Of a stretch of 64,000 nucleotides of DNA, positions 23,306 through 32,804 are shown piece by piece. Source of the stretch: Acidobacteriaceae bacterium (GTDB taxonomy: Bacteria > Acidobacteriota > Terriglobia > Terriglobales > Acidobacteriaceae); the NCBI GenBank assembly GCA_025462885.1, contig JAOAPN010000014.1, forward strand, positions 620,001 to 684,000. The letters run 5' to 3'. Numbering within the stretch: position 1 is the first letter of the stretch; every line of letters begins with the position of its first letter. The position numbers were made by a program, and so were the translations under genes. Under the pieces are notes generated by a model. The model did no database searches. It was not told the origin of the DNA and saw only the letters and a program-made list of their open reading frames with translations.

Positions 23306-24667
23306 TTATGCCCCCACTTCGACAGATCTCGAATCGGGTTGGTTTGCACGGCTGGATTCAAGCGCACGGAGCGCGAGCCCCTGGGCGACCGAGGTGAACT
23401 CATTGCCGGTACGAACGCGTTCGGCGGTGAAACGGGATTCGAAGATGCGGCGGACGGCGGGGACGAAGCTGGTTCCACCGGTGAGGAAGACGCGGTCGAT
23501 CTGGCTGGCGGCGACACCGCTCGTCTGAAGGAGGCTGTCTACGCAGGTCTCGATGGACTGGAGCTGGTCTGCGATCCAGGATTCAAAGTCTTCGCGGGTG
23601 ACGGTGCGCTCGATCTCCATAGAGCCGTCGCGGAACTTGAAGCGGGCCTGCTCATGGTGGGAAAGGTCGATCTTGACGCGCTGAACCGCCTGGTGGAGCT
23701 GGTAGCCCAGATCCTCTTCAATGAGGGTGATGAGGGCGGCGATCTTATCCGGCTCCTGCGCACGAGCGCGAGCGGATTTGAGAATTTCGGCGACGTTGCG
23801 CGTCTTGAGGAAGGAGAGGTAGTGCCAGCGCTCGAGGTTGGCGTAGATCCAGGCAGGCGCGGCGGGGATCAGGTTGGCGCGGCGGTCGGCGGCCTGGGCA
23901 TAGGACTTCTCGAACGAGTCGGAGCCAAGGGCAGGTGAGACCAGCTTGCGGACGATGCGGGCGTCGAAGGCATCCCCGGCGAGGCCGAGGCCGGAGTTGC
24001 CCAAAATTCGCTGCCCCCCGCTGACGGTGCGGCTGTTGGGGCCGACGCGGATCAGGGAGAAGTCGCTGGTACCGCCGCCGAAGTCGCCGATAAGAATCAG
24101 TTCGTCGCGATCCAGGGTGGATTCATACGCGTAGGCCGCGGCGATGGGCTCCATCTCAAAGGTTACGGAGTGGAAACCGGCATGGAGGAAGGCGGCTTCG
24201 AGGCGCGTCAAGGCAAAGGCATCGTCCTCGTCGGACTCCGAGCCTACAAAGCGGACGGGGCGACCGACGGTAGCGTGGTGGATCGGTTGCTGGAGATGGA
24301 TCTCCGCACGGGCGCGCAGGTCGGAGAGGATGCGCGAGACCAGGTCTTCGATGGTGTAACGGCGGCCGAAGACTTCAGTCCCGGTGAGGGTGCGACTGGG
24401 CAGATAGGACTTGAGCGACTGGATGAGGCGGCCGGGCTGCTCGGCCTTGAGGTAGTGCTCGATGCCGGCGGGGCCGGTGAAGGATTTGGTAGAGGTGCGA
24501 CCGGCTTGCTTGAGCTGTTCCAGATAAAGGATCGAGCGGAAGGATTGCGTGGGCGTCGTCGCGGTGGGGAAGGAGACGAGCTCGACGTGACCGTTCGGCA
24601 GAGCCAGCGCTACCGAGCTGTTGGTAGTTCCGAAGTCGATGCCGATGGCGGGTTGTGGGTGAGACAT
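23306..24667 (-). CDS. Hsp70 family protein, YegD-like
   Basis: The 453-residue protein is essentially an Hsp70 nucleotide-binding domain: AIGIDFGTTNSSVALA (phosphate 1), LIGDFGGGTSDFSLIRVG (phosphate 2) and FLTGGTSFVPAVRRIFE (adenosine motif). The long substrate-binding beta domain of DnaK is missing, and the length and the inserted DAFALTRLEAAFLHAGF segment match E. coli YegD. It is an ATPase of the chaperone superfamily whose client is not known. The ATG has AGGAG at good spacing. A terminator upstream (24714-24748) isolates it from nagA, so it has its own promoter. Confidence 0.92.
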   Translation of the reverse strand: MSHPQPAIGIDFGTTNSSVALALPNGHVELVSFPTATTPTQSFRSILYLEQLKQAGRTSTKSFTGPAGIEHYLKAEQPGRLIQSLKSYLPSRTLTGTEVFGRRYTIEDLVSRILSDLRARAEIHLQQPIHHATVGRPVRFVGSESDEDDAFALTRLEAAFLHAGFHSVTFEMEPIAAAYAYESTLDRDELILIGDFGGGTSDFSLIRVGPNSRTVSGGQRILGNSGLGLAGDAFDARIVRKLVSPALGSDSFEKSYAQAADRRANLIPAAPAWIYANLERWHYLSFLKTRNVAEILKSARARAQEPDKIAALITLIEEDLGYQLHQAVQRVKIDLSHHEQARFKFRDGSMEIERTVTREDFESWIADQLQSIETCVDSLLQTSGVAASQIDRVFLTGGTSFVPAVRRIFESRFTAERVRTGNEFTSVAQGLALRALESSRANQPDSRSVEVGA

Positions 24668-24707
24668 GACTTCTCCTGCTGCGGGCCCGTGGGGCGTGAT
24701 GTGTCTC

Positions 24708-24748
24708 TGAAAGAAGATGGCCCAGCGTGCCACACGCTGGGCCATCTT
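24708..24748 (-). terminator. Terminator of nagA
   Basis: A perfect fifteen-pair stem (AAGATGGCCCAGCGT/ACGCTGGGCCATCTT, five-base loop) followed on the minus strand by CTTTC. It lies 79 bases beyond the nagA stop and upstream of the Hsp70 gene. Confidence 0.8.
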
Positions 24749-24826
24749 TATCTTTTCGATTGGTTCTATTTTACCGGATCGGGAAAACTTAATCGCCGGT
24801 CAGCTCACTGATTTTTGAGGTGCGAC

Positions 24827-25981
24827 CTATGGAATTGAAGGCACGCTAGTTTCTCTTCCCAGGAGCATGACCGCAGTGAGGTGCCCTTCCGGTGAAAAGC
24901 GGTTGAAGCTGGCGGGCTGACCGGGCGCAAGTGGGTTGGGAAGGTCGAGGAGGGCGGCAGGATTGTGGGCTGCCAGATGGAGAGCGGTGCTCAGGGCGGC
25001 ACCGGTGAAGCGCTGGAGGTTGGCTACCGCGCGATCCATGGTCAAGACGGAACCAGCGAGGGTCCTGGTGGGAACGCCGTCTTCGACGAGGAGGCAGGTC
25101 TCGTGGGCGACCTGCACAATGAGGTTGCCGAGGGAGTAGGTGCCGTCGGGCATGCCGGTGGCGGACATCGAGTCGGTGACGAGGATGGCTCGGGCTTCGC
25201 CCTTGGCTTTGAGCCACAGGCGGACAAGTTCGGGCATGACGTGGATGCCGTCGCAGATCAGCTCGGCGAAGAGGCGGTTGTCGTCCAGGACGGTACCGAG
25301 GATGCCCGGCTCGCGGTGGTCGAGTGGGCGCATGGCGTTGAAGGTGTGGGTAGCGGAGGTAGCTCCGATGTCTATCGCCGGTAGAGTCTCCGGTTTGGAG
25401 GCGTTGCTGTGTCCCAGCGAGACGCGGATACCGAGAGACACGCAGTGCTGGATGAGGTCGAGGGCGCCGGGAGTCTCTGGCGCGATGGTGATGAGGCGGA
25501 TGTGGCCGCGCGCCGCGGCGTGGAAACGGTCGAAGAGCTCGATGCTGGGGGGCTGGATCTCGGCAGGCGGATGGACGCCGCGTTTGGCGTGGGAGATGAA
25601 CGGGCCTTCGAGGTGGATGCCGATGGGGGTGGCGAGGCCGGGAGTGGCGGGAGATTCGATCGCGTCGGCGATGCCTTCCAGCGAGCGCAGGGTCTGGTCG
25701 ACCGGGGCGGTTACGGTTGTCGGGAGGTAGCGGCCTACACCTTTGGTCGCCAGGAACCTGTTGATAGCGGCGAAGGCGGTTGGGGTGCCCTCCATGGCGT
25801 CGTGGTGGGCGCAGCCGTGGGTGTGGATGTCGAGAAAAGGCGAGGACAGGGTGTCTTGCGACTGGATGGACGGATCAGAGGAGATGTCCTCAATCAGGCC
25901 GTCCGAGGTGAGGGTGATGACAGGGTATTCGATCGAGCCTACGGAGGTGAGAAGACGGCGTGCTGTGAGGGTCTGTGGCAT
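24827..25981 (-). CDS. nagA: N-acetylglucosamine-6-phosphate deacetylase
   Basis: The 384-residue enzyme removes acetate from GlcNAc-6-phosphate. It has the amidohydrolase barrel with its metal ligands: PFLDIHTHGCAHHD (first His pair), HLEGPFISHAKRG (Glu ligand), VSLGHSNAS and SATHTFNAMRPLDHREPG, and the catalytic Asp in AILVTDSMSATGMPDG. The length is normal. It probably handles sugar phosphates made by the kinase at 19956 and sugars freed by the GH20 enzyme at 26878. No nagB was seen. Directly upstream there is an 18-base tandem repeat that may be a control site. Assignment is secure. Confidence 0.95.
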   Translation of the reverse strand: MPQTLTARRLLTSVGSIEYPVITLTSDGLIEDISSDPSIQSQDTLSSPFLDIHTHGCAHHDAMEGTPTAFAAINRFLATKGVGRYLPTTVTAPVDQTLRSLEGIADAIESPATPGLATPIGIHLEGPFISHAKRGVHPPAEIQPPSIELFDRFHAAARGHIRLITIAPETPGALDLIQHCVSLGIRVSLGHSNASKPETLPAIDIGATSATHTFNAMRPLDHREPGILGTVLDDNRLFAELICDGIHVMPELVRLWLKAKGEARAILVTDSMSATGMPDGTYSLGNLIVQVAHETCLLVEDGVPTRTLAGSVLTMDRAVANLQRFTGAALSTALHLAAHNPAALLDLPNPLAPGQPASFNRFSPEGHLTAVMLLGRETSVPSIP

Positions 25982-26063
25982 CGGTTGTTAGTGTATGGGA
26001 TTTGGTTTGCGAAGAGGTTCGGCGAGAGAAAATTCTGCTTCTCGTTCCGATGGATCCCGGCAA

Positions 26064-26117
26064 ATATAAAAGCCTTCACCGATATCAAAGCCTTCACCGA
26101 TATCAAAGCCTTCACCG
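26064..26117. repeat. Three tandem copies of an 18-base unit
   Basis: Unit ATATCAAAGCCTTCACCG occurs at 26064-26081 (one mismatch), 26082-26099 and 26100-26117, between nagA and the DUF4232 gene, whose stop lies about ten bases away. The 18-base period is divisible by three, but the copies lie outside any supported gene. Confidence 0.8.
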
Positions 26118-26124
26118 GCCCCGT

Positions 26125-26781
26125 TCATTTTTCTCTTTTACTTTGCTGTGAAAGCTGGGGTGCCACGGAAGTTGGGGTATAGACCGGGTCCGGGGCCAGT
26201 TTGGTCATGTTGTAGCTCGGTTTAGATTTGCCGCAAAGGGTGGCGGTGATGGGAGTGACCAGCTCGGTCTTATTGAGGGTCATGGTGAGGATGGTGGGGT
26301 TGACGCAGACTCCGTGGTCGAAGACATCGCCCGAAACCCAGCGCATGGTCGAGGTGAGTTCGGCACCGGGAGCTACTGGAACGGTTGCCACTGCTGGTGC
26401 GGGATGTACGACAGCGTCGGGGCGGGTGCCGGGATCGGGATGTGCCGCGGGTGCGATGGCGGTGTTCTCGCGGACGATATCGAGGGGATGATGCTCGGTG
26501 TCGCTGAAAGTGAGGTTCGGATAAGCGGAGAGCAGGCAAGCGGTGGGGCCGATGTTACGCAGAACGAGGAGAAAGCCGCCGTGCGACATGCCGTTGAACT
26601 CGCCGGCTTCGGAGTCGACGGAGAGGGAGAGCTGTTTGGCGTCACAGGGCTTGAGTGCCGCGGCGGTCGGGGTAGTGGTTTGGGGTTGCGCCTGGTTCTG
26701 AGCCTGGGCCAGGCTGACTCCCGGGATTAGAAGGAGCAGGGCCGGCAAGAGGCGGTTCGTGATTGTTTTCGAGTGGACCAT
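26125..26781 (-). CDS. Secreted DUF4232-like protein
   Basis: The 218-residue protein has a signal peptide (ITNRLLPALLLLIPGVSLAQ) and a DUF4232-type beta domain: PCDAKQLSLSVDSEAGEF, then the hallmark LVLRNIGPTACLLSAYPNLT. A late Cys pair (CVNPTI and LCGKSK) may form disulfides. The family is found in actinobacteria and Acidobacteria with unknown function. The ATG at 26781 is the best fit with the signal peptide; an upstream start would add 16 residues. It lies 96 bases downstream of the GH20 gene and may share its transcript. The name is by motif resemblance. Confidence 0.8.
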   Translation of the reverse strand: MVHSKTITNRLLPALLLLIPGVSLAQAQNQAQPQTTTPTAAALKPCDAKQLSLSVDSEAGEFNGMSHGGFLLVLRNIGPTACLLSAYPNLTFSDTEHHPLDIVRENTAIAPAAHPDPGTRPDAVVHPAPAVATVPVAPGAELTSTMRWVSGDVFDHGVCVNPTILTMTLNKTELVTPITATLCGKSKPSYNMTKLAPDPVYTPTSVAPQLSQQSKREK

Positions 26782-26877
26782 GTAAGTTATAGATGCCTTT
26801 AGGGGTTGCTGGGGTTGGTGGTGTGCCATGCCGTGTTTGAAGCGTGATTTTTTTGGAGGAATAAATAATAGATGGGA

Positions 26878-29079
26878 TTAGCGCGGTGGGGCTGGGAGGC
26901 CGATATCCGAAGCGGGGGGCAGGGTCTGACTTTGTGTGTACTCGCGTTGGGCGGAGCGCATTTTGTCGCTGCGCGAGATCCAAAGCTGGATGGTGTAGTC
27001 GTAGCGCTCCAGGATGTTGCGCAGGAAGTAGGGGCGGTTGGATTTGAGCCAGGCGGTTTCGTAGAGGTCACGCATCAGGGAGTAATTGTTGCGCATGTCC
27101 TGCAGCTTGCCGTTAACGCCGCTGTTGATGTCGTTGAGTTCGCGGGTGAGGTTCTCGCGGTCCTCTTTCGTCTTCGAGCCGAGGAGTGACTGGGCGTGGG
27201 CGTAGCTAGTGGCCATCTCGTCGGTGAGCTGGAACTTCAGGCCGATGAGGTCCATGCGGCGGGCACCCAGTTCCAGGGCGTCGAGGGCGTCAGTCTCGCG
27301 GAGCGTGGTGCTCGTGGAGACATCGGTGTGACGGTTGGGACCGGAGACCTCTGCAACGGTGGATCCGGCGGCTGCATCGCGAGCCTCGGCGACCAGGGTG
27401 ATAGCGCGCTCGGCGTGGAGGCGCACCTCGGAGAGGACAGGGCGAATCTGGGAGGCGACGCGCTGGCCGTCGGCGTTCCAGGGATCCTGCCAGTAGAGGA
27501 GGTCCTGGCCGTCGACCTTATACGGAGAGTCTTTCAGAAGTTTATGAGCCAGCATTAGCTCTTTTTGAGCCTGATCGATCTTGCCGGTGGGATCGTTGTG
27601 AAATACAAGGCCGAAGGAGTTCTGGAACGCAGGGATGGAGGCTTCGCCCTGATGCCAGGCGGCCTCGGCTCCGAAGAGGATGCCGTACCAGTTGTTGTTG
27701 GCGAGAGCTTCGCCGTCGTCGTACCAGAGAGTGTTGAGCTGGCCCTGAACGCCTAATTTCTGGCCGTCAGCCGTGAACTGCTGGATATTGGAGAGGGCAT
27801 TGTTCCAATTGGGATAAACGCGGGACCAGTTGTTGACGCCGGGGGCGACCCAGGTCTCCATATGGGCGTCGGTGAAAGGGGTGATGAAGCGGTTGAACCC
27901 CTTGGGCTGGGGGTTGTACTCCCAGGCGATGGTGATGGTCTCCTTTTTGAAAGCGTCGGGGAGAGCTTTGAGGAGATCCGGTTCTTTGTAGGCGATATCG
28001 CCCCAGAAGAGGAGCTTGCGGTGCAGGGGCTGGAGATCGGCGACGATCTTCTGCATGAAGCCGAGATAGACGGGGCCGAGGCCCTGGGCGTCGACGGCGG
28101 CCTTGGTCTGGCCTTTGCCGAGTTCCACGGTCTCGTCTGCTCCGAGGTGGAGCATGGGGCTGGGATAGATGGCGGCCAGCTCCTGAAACATATCGTGGGT
28201 GAGCTTCTGGGCGTCGGGTTGAGCTGGAGCCAGAACGTGGCCGTGTGGGGTCTCGGCCAGCGGGGTGTACTGCTCCCAGTTGAGCAGGTAATGGAGGTGG
28301 CCGAAGGCTTCCTGCTCAGGGACGATGGTGACGTGGTAGGGGGCGGCGTAGGCGACCAGCTCACGGGCCTGGGCCTGGGTGATCGTTCCGCCGGGCGGTG
28401 CCATCAGGGGATGGCCGGTGTACTGCATGGTGTGTTCGAAGTACGGGGAGTAGAGGTTAACCTTATAGGCTGCCAGGGTCCGGATAAGTTTTTTCTGGAA
28501 ATCCAGGGTGGGGATGGGGCCGCGGGAGAGGTCGTCGTGGAGGCCCCGGTACTTCATGGCGGGCCAGTCGCGGATGGTCGCGGTGTGAAGTGTGGCGGTG
28601 GTGCCCTGGCCGCTGATGAGCTGCTTGATGGTCTGAAGCGCGTAGAAAATACCGGACGAGGAGACGGCGGTGACGGCGAGTCCGCGACCGTCAGGGATGA
28701 TGGCGTAACCCTCGGGCTTCATCGCTTCGGGCAGGTCGGTGGCGGGAGCAGTGCCTTTGGGGAGGGAGTCGTTGTAGATAGCCCTGGAGTTCGCGGAGCC
28801 ATAGCGGGTGATGAGAATGTTGACGGGAGAACTGGAGGAAACGGGGATGTTGAGACTCGCGAGGTAGGACTTGAGGTCCTCAATGGCGAAGGTATCGTCG
28901 GCAGAGCAGGGTGCGGAGCAGCTTATCTGAATGCCGTTCGCGAGGGGCTGGATGTTGCCGGCGCGGAGCTCGCGCGGAACGGGGATGAGGTGCTGGGCAG
29001 GGGAGGCGGTCTGAGCAAGGGCAGAGGGCAGTGCGAGGGTAACAACACAAGTGAGAGCGCCCAGAAGATTGAAGTTCAT
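26878..29079 (-). CDS. Beta-N-acetylhexosaminidase, GH20
   Basis: The 733-residue secreted enzyme has a signal peptide (MNFNLLGALTCVVTLALPSA), a GH20 domain-2 (about 30-165) and a TIM barrel (about 175-480). The catalytic Asp-Glu pair is D315-E316 in HLGADETVELG. Earlier barrel signatures are MKYRGLHDDLSRG and TIVPEQEAFGHL. The C-terminal 230 residues are helical and unassigned. It removes terminal GlcNAc or GalNAc from chitin-like or peptidoglycan fragments in the periplasm. With nagA and the muramidase fusion it fits an amino-sugar salvage theme. The chosen start is the ATG at 29079, because the signal peptide begins there. Confidence 0.92.
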   Translation of the reverse strand: MNFNLLGALTCVVTLALPSALAQTASPAQHLIPVPRELRAGNIQPLANGIQISCSAPCSADDTFAIEDLKSYLASLNIPVSSSSPVNILITRYGSANSRAIYNDSLPKGTAPATDLPEAMKPEGYAIIPDGRGLAVTAVSSSGIFYALQTIKQLISGQGTTATLHTATIRDWPAMKYRGLHDDLSRGPIPTLDFQKKLIRTLAAYKVNLYSPYFEHTMQYTGHPLMAPPGGTITQAQARELVAYAAPYHVTIVPEQEAFGHLHYLLNWEQYTPLAETPHGHVLAPAQPDAQKLTHDMFQELAAIYPSPMLHLGADETVELGKGQTKAAVDAQGLGPVYLGFMQKIVADLQPLHRKLLFWGDIAYKEPDLLKALPDAFKKETITIAWEYNPQPKGFNRFITPFTDAHMETWVAPGVNNWSRVYPNWNNALSNIQQFTADGQKLGVQGQLNTLWYDDGEALANNNWYGILFGAEAAWHQGEASIPAFQNSFGLVFHNDPTGKIDQAQKELMLAHKLLKDSPYKVDGQDLLYWQDPWNADGQRVASQIRPVLSEVRLHAERAITLVAEARDAAAGSTVAEVSGPNRHTDVSTSTTLRETDALDALELGARRMDLIGLKFQLTDEMATSYAHAQSLLGSKTKEDRENLTRELNDINSGVNGKLQDMRNNYSLMRDLYETAWLKSNRPYFLRNILERYDYTIQLWISRSDKMRSAQREYTQSQTLPPASDIGLPAPPR

Positions 29080-29346
29080 GACACTACGGTAAATGACTCG
29101 TTGGAAGTCTGGCAGATGTGTGGGATCCCCCTTTGCTAAACACGAACTGATCGCAAGATGGAGACTTGCCACTAGATGGAGGCTGCAGCATTTTGCGGAA
29201 TTATTTTTCTGTTCACATTATTCCCTGAATATGGGTGTCAGAGGAGTTGTAACACTCCCACGCAGGCACAGAGTTGCCGAGATCCAGTGGTATGCCCTTT
29301 CTGTGTATCTGATTATTTCCAACTGCTTTAGCCTTTGAGAGGTTCC

Positions 29347-31206
29347 ATGACTAAGCAACTACAGGCGACTTTGGCCGCGATTTTGACGATGAGTGCGATC
29401 GCGATGCCGGCGCAGACGAGCTCGACGGTCAGATCGAAGAGCACCACAAGCAGAAAAACAACAAAGAAGAATGCGCCGGTGGAGTCTGCGTTGGAGAGGC
29501 AGATTCGGGAACTCCGCGAAGCCATGCTGAGCCAGCAGGCGCAGATTGATGCCCTGAAACAGCAGCTTGCCGATCGGGACACGAAGCTGGCGACGGCTTC
29601 GCAGGATGCCCAGGCGGCGAATGCTACCGCAGCGGCGGCTACGGCCCAAGCGCAGAGTGTGAGTTCGAGCGTGGAGGCGAATACGGAGGCGGTATCCACG
29701 CTGAATACGACGGTCTCCGACATGAAGGGTGTCAACACTGGGCTGATGGAGACGGTGATGGAAAACAAGAAGGAACTGACGGAGAAGATCGAGTCTCCGA
29801 CGACACTGCATTACAAGGGTGTGACAATTACGCCGGTGGCGTTCTTCGCGTTTGAAAATGTGTACCGCCAGCGTTCTCTGAACTCGGATGTGAACACTCC
29901 GTTCAATTCGACCCCTTTCCCGGGCGCGGCACAGGCGCACACCAGCGAACTGAACTTCTCCGGCCGGCAGAGTCGTCTAGGTGGTTTGTTCGAAGGCAAC
30001 ACGGGCCCGTTCAAGCTGTCGGGCTACTTCGAAGCCGACTTCCTTTCGGCCGGCGCGACCTCGAACGAGAACCAAAGCAACAGCTATACGCTGCGTCAGC
30101 GGCAGATCTGGGGTCAGGTGGCGACCCAGAGCGGCTTTACCCTGACGGGCGGACAGATGTGGTCGTTGGTGACGGAGACCAAGAAGAGCACGGATAACCG
30201 GACAGAGAATCTGCCGATGACGGTCGACTCCCAGTACCATGTCGGTTTCAGTTGGGAGCGTCAGCCGAGCATCCGGTTCCAACAGCGGTTCACGAACGGC
30301 CTGACACTGGCTGCATCGCTGGAAGAGGCTGAGATTATCTATTCCGCGACGAACGCCAACGCCAATTTCTTTATCGGTAATGCGGGTACGGGTGGCGGAC
30401 TGTTCAACGTGACGACGAACTACTCGAACAACGTTGCTCCGGATGTGATTGTGAAGGCGACGTTTGATCCGAAGGTGGGCCACTACGAGATCGGTGGGCT
30501 GGCTCGGTTCTTCCGCGATCGATACTATCCCAACCAGACCAACGTGACGGCCTCGGCCGCTGGCGCTCACAACGACACCAAGACTGGCGGCGGCTTCTTT
30601 GCGAATGCGCGCTTCCCGGTCACGCAGTACCTAGATCTTGGTGCGCACGTTCTGGGCGGTACGGGTGTGGGTCGTTACGGTACGTCGACGTTGCCAGACC
30701 TGACGGTTCATCCGGACGGCACGCTGGCTCCGATCAAGGCCTATCAGGGGCTGATTTCGATCGAGCCACACCCAACCAAGAAGCTGGATCTGTTCGGTTA
30801 TGCGGGCGCAGAGTACGCGCAGCGGACGGTTTACCTGAACACGATCGCTACTTCGGCGAACTTTGGCAAGTTGACCGGCTACGCGCCGCAGACTTCGTCG
30901 AACGCGGGTTGCAATACGGAGACGTTGCCTACCAGTACCGGAAACGGCTTAGCCGGTGGAGCACCATACAATCCGGGCACCCCAGCGAACTGCCTTGGCG
31001 CGACACGTGTCGTGATTGAGGGAACTGCCGGGTTCACGTATCGCATCCATTCGAGCCCGAAGTTCGGGCGTCTGCAATATTCGGCGCAGTATAGCTACTT
31101 GACGCGTGGAGCTTGGGCGGGCGTAGGGGCGACGGCCGGTTCGGTCGCGGCTCCCAAGGCAACGAACAATATGGTGTTCACGGGGCTCCGGTACTACATC
31201 CCGTAG
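29347..31206 (+). CDS. Outer-membrane porin with N-terminal coiled coil (DcaP-like)
   Basis: The 619-residue protein has a signal peptide (KQLQATLAAILTMSAIAMPA), then a coiled-coil stretch (about residues 45-85, ERQIRELREAMLSQQAQIDA) and an Ala/Thr-rich linker. A large beta-barrel follows (about 140-619), ending in LRYYIP. This layout matches trimeric DcaP-like porins, in which a periplasmic coiled coil holds three barrels. Strand-like repeats such as FKLSGYFEADFLSA and QYHVGFSWERQPSIRF are visible. The ATG has GAGAGG upstream. It heads the uronate gene run, so uronates or their oligomers are its likely cargo. A terminator follows, so it can be made separately. Confidence 0.82.
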   Translation: MTKQLQATLAAILTMSAIAMPAQTSSTVRSKSTTSRKTTKKNAPVESALERQIRELREAMLSQQAQIDALKQQLADRDTKLATASQDAQAANATAAAATAQAQSVSSSVEANTEAVSTLNTTVSDMKGVNTGLMETVMENKKELTEKIESPTTLHYKGVTITPVAFFAFENVYRQRSLNSDVNTPFNSTPFPGAAQAHTSELNFSGRQSRLGGLFEGNTGPFKLSGYFEADFLSAGATSNENQSNSYTLRQRQIWGQVATQSGFTLTGGQMWSLVTETKKSTDNRTENLPMTVDSQYHVGFSWERQPSIRFQQRFTNGLTLAASLEEAEIIYSATNANANFFIGNAGTGGGLFNVTTNYSNNVAPDVIVKATFDPKVGHYEIGGLARFFRDRYYPNQTNVTASAAGAHNDTKTGGGFFANARFPVTQYLDLGAHVLGGTGVGRYGTSTLPDLTVHPDGTLAPIKAYQGLISIEPHPTKKLDLFGYAGAEYAQRTVYLNTIATSANFGKLTGYAPQTSSNAGCNTETLPTSTGNGLAGGAPYNPGTPANCLGATRVVIEGTAGFTYRIHSSPKFGRLQYSAQYSYLTRGAWAGVGATAGSVAAPKATNNMVFTGLRYYIP

Positions 31207-31220
31207 GAAGTTGTGTTTCA

Positions 31221-31257
31221 GAGGGGGTATGTCCTTACGGGCATGCCCCTTTTTTTG
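31221..31257 (+). terminator. Terminator after the porin gene
   Basis: The stem AGGGGGTATGTCC/GGGCATGCCCCT (with wobble pairs, loop TTAC) runs straight into seven T residues, 15 bases beyond the porin stop. Confidence 0.85.
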
Positions 31258-31341
31258 ACTGTCAAAGCGTGGTCCGGCCAATTTTTGATAGTCTTCTGTG
31301 TCGATTGTTTTGGCTTTGGACTTAATTGAAAGGATCAAAAA

Positions 31342-32739
31342 ATGCTGGATGCAAACAGATTGTTTCCCGCCGAGAGTTCAGCTCGGAAGGTAGCGGTGAA
31401 GCTTTACGAGACGGTCCGAGATTTACCGATTATCTCCCCGCATGGACATACGGACCCGAGCTGGTTTGCGGAGAACAAGCCTTTTCCGAATCCAGCGGCA
31501 CTTCTGATTCAGCCGGATCACTACATTTTCCGGATGCTCTACTCGCAGAGCGTGTCGCTGGAGTCGCTGGGTGTCCCGCAGGTGGATGGGAAGCAGCAGG
31601 CTGATCCGCGCGAGGTCTGGCAGATCTTCGCAAAGCACTACTACCTGTTCCGCGGGACGCCGACGCGGCTTTGGCTGGACTTCACACTGGAGAATCAGTT
31701 TGGGTTGAAGGACCGGCTGACCGAGGCGAACGCGAATGAGTACTACGACGTAATCGCGAAGAAGCTGGAGACACCGGAGTTTCTGCCGCGAGCGCTCTTC
31801 GAGGAGTTCAAGATCGAAGTGCTGGCGACGACCGATGCGGCGTTCGACGATCTGAGCTGGCATAAGAAGATTCGCGAGTCGGGCTGGAAGGGCAGGGTCG
31901 TGCCGACGTTCCGCCCGGATGCGGTTGTAGACGCGGAGTTCATCGGTTTCAAGGAGAACATTCAGAAGCTGGGTGAGGTTGCGGGGGAGGATGTCTCGAC
32001 CTTCAAGGGTTACTTGAATGCCCTGCGGAAGCGGCGTGCGTTCTTCAAGGAGATGGGCGCTACGGCCACCGATCACGGCCACCTCACGGCGATGACGGCG
32101 GACCTCCCGGCGGGCGAGGCCGCGAAGCTGTACGAGCGTATCTACTCGGGCAAGACCAACCCCGGCGATGTGGAGCTGTTCCAGGCGCAGATGTTGACTG
32201 AGATGGCGGGCATGAGTGTCGAGGACGGCCTCACGATGCAGTTGCATCCGGGCAGCGTTCGCAACCACAACAAGCTGGTATACGAGAAGTTCGGGCGGGA
32301 TAAGGGTGCGGATATTCCGTCGCCCACGGAGTATGTGCGGGCTCTGCGGCCGCTGCTGGATAAGTATGGGAATGCTCCGGGGTTCACGTTCATCCTGTTC
32401 ACGTTGGACGAGACGGTGTTCTCGCGGGAACTGGCTCCGCTTGCCGGGCACTATCCTTGCCTGCGGCTGGGGCCTCCGTGGTGGTTCCACGACTCGCCGG
32501 AGGGGATGATGCGCTTCCGCGAGACGGCCACGGAGACGGCCGGCTTCTACAACACGGTCGGATTCAATGACGATACGCGCGCTTTCCTGTCGATTCCTTC
32601 GCGGCATGATGTGGCCAGAAGGATCGACTCGGCTTTCCTGGCCCGGCTGGTTACGGAACACCGGTTGGATGAGGATGAGGCGTTCGAACTGATCCAGGAT
32701 CTGACGGTCGGATTGGTGAAGAAGGCTTACAAGCTGTAA
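31342..32739 (+). CDS. uxaC: Glucuronate isomerase
   Basis: The 465-residue enzyme converts D-glucuronate to D-fructuronate and D-galacturonate to D-tagaturonate. It has the UxaC metal motif IISPHGHTDPSWFAENK, the QIFAKHYYLFRGTPTRLWLD block, the GATATDHGHLTAM His, and TMQLHPGSVRNHNK. The length is normal. The ATG has AAAGGATC eight bases upstream. A 13-pair hairpin lies in the 65-base gap to the next gene. It is the first enzyme of the uronate pathway. Later members here are UxaE, gluconokinase and KduD; the UxuA/UxuB steps are not in the window. Confidence 0.96.
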   Translation: MLDANRLFPAESSARKVAVKLYETVRDLPIISPHGHTDPSWFAENKPFPNPAALLIQPDHYIFRMLYSQSVSLESLGVPQVDGKQQADPREVWQIFAKHYYLFRGTPTRLWLDFTLENQFGLKDRLTEANANEYYDVIAKKLETPEFLPRALFEEFKIEVLATTDAAFDDLSWHKKIRESGWKGRVVPTFRPDAVVDAEFIGFKENIQKLGEVAGEDVSTFKGYLNALRKRRAFFKEMGATATDHGHLTAMTADLPAGEAAKLYERIYSGKTNPGDVELFQAQMLTEMAGMSVEDGLTMQLHPGSVRNHNKLVYEKFGRDKGADIPSPTEYVRALRPLLDKYGNAPGFTFILFTLDETVFSRELAPLAGHYPCLRLGPPWWFHDSPEGMMRFRETATETAGFYNTVGFNDDTRAFLSIPSRHDVARRIDSAFLARLVTEHRLDEDEAFELIQDLTVGLVKKAYKL

Positions 32740-32749
32740 TTGGAGAGAG

Positions 32750-32781
32750 CCTTGGGTGCTTCCTTTGTGAAGCACTCAAGG
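32750..32781 (+). promoter_or_regulatory. Intergenic hairpin between uxaC and the next gene
   Basis: CCTTGGGTGCTTC pairs with GAAGCACTCAAGG (one G-U pair, six-base loop). There is no T-run, so mRNA processing or protection is more likely than termination. Confidence 0.5.
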
Positions 32782-32804
32782 TCTCTACAGAACGAAGGAA
32801 GACT

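Noticed and set aside
24714..24748. Hsp70 5'-leader thermosensor
   Set aside because: The perfect stem followed by CTTTC and its place after nagA are better explained as the nagA terminator.
26064..26117. CRISPR-like array
   Set aside because: The repeats are directly adjacent with no spacers and only three units.
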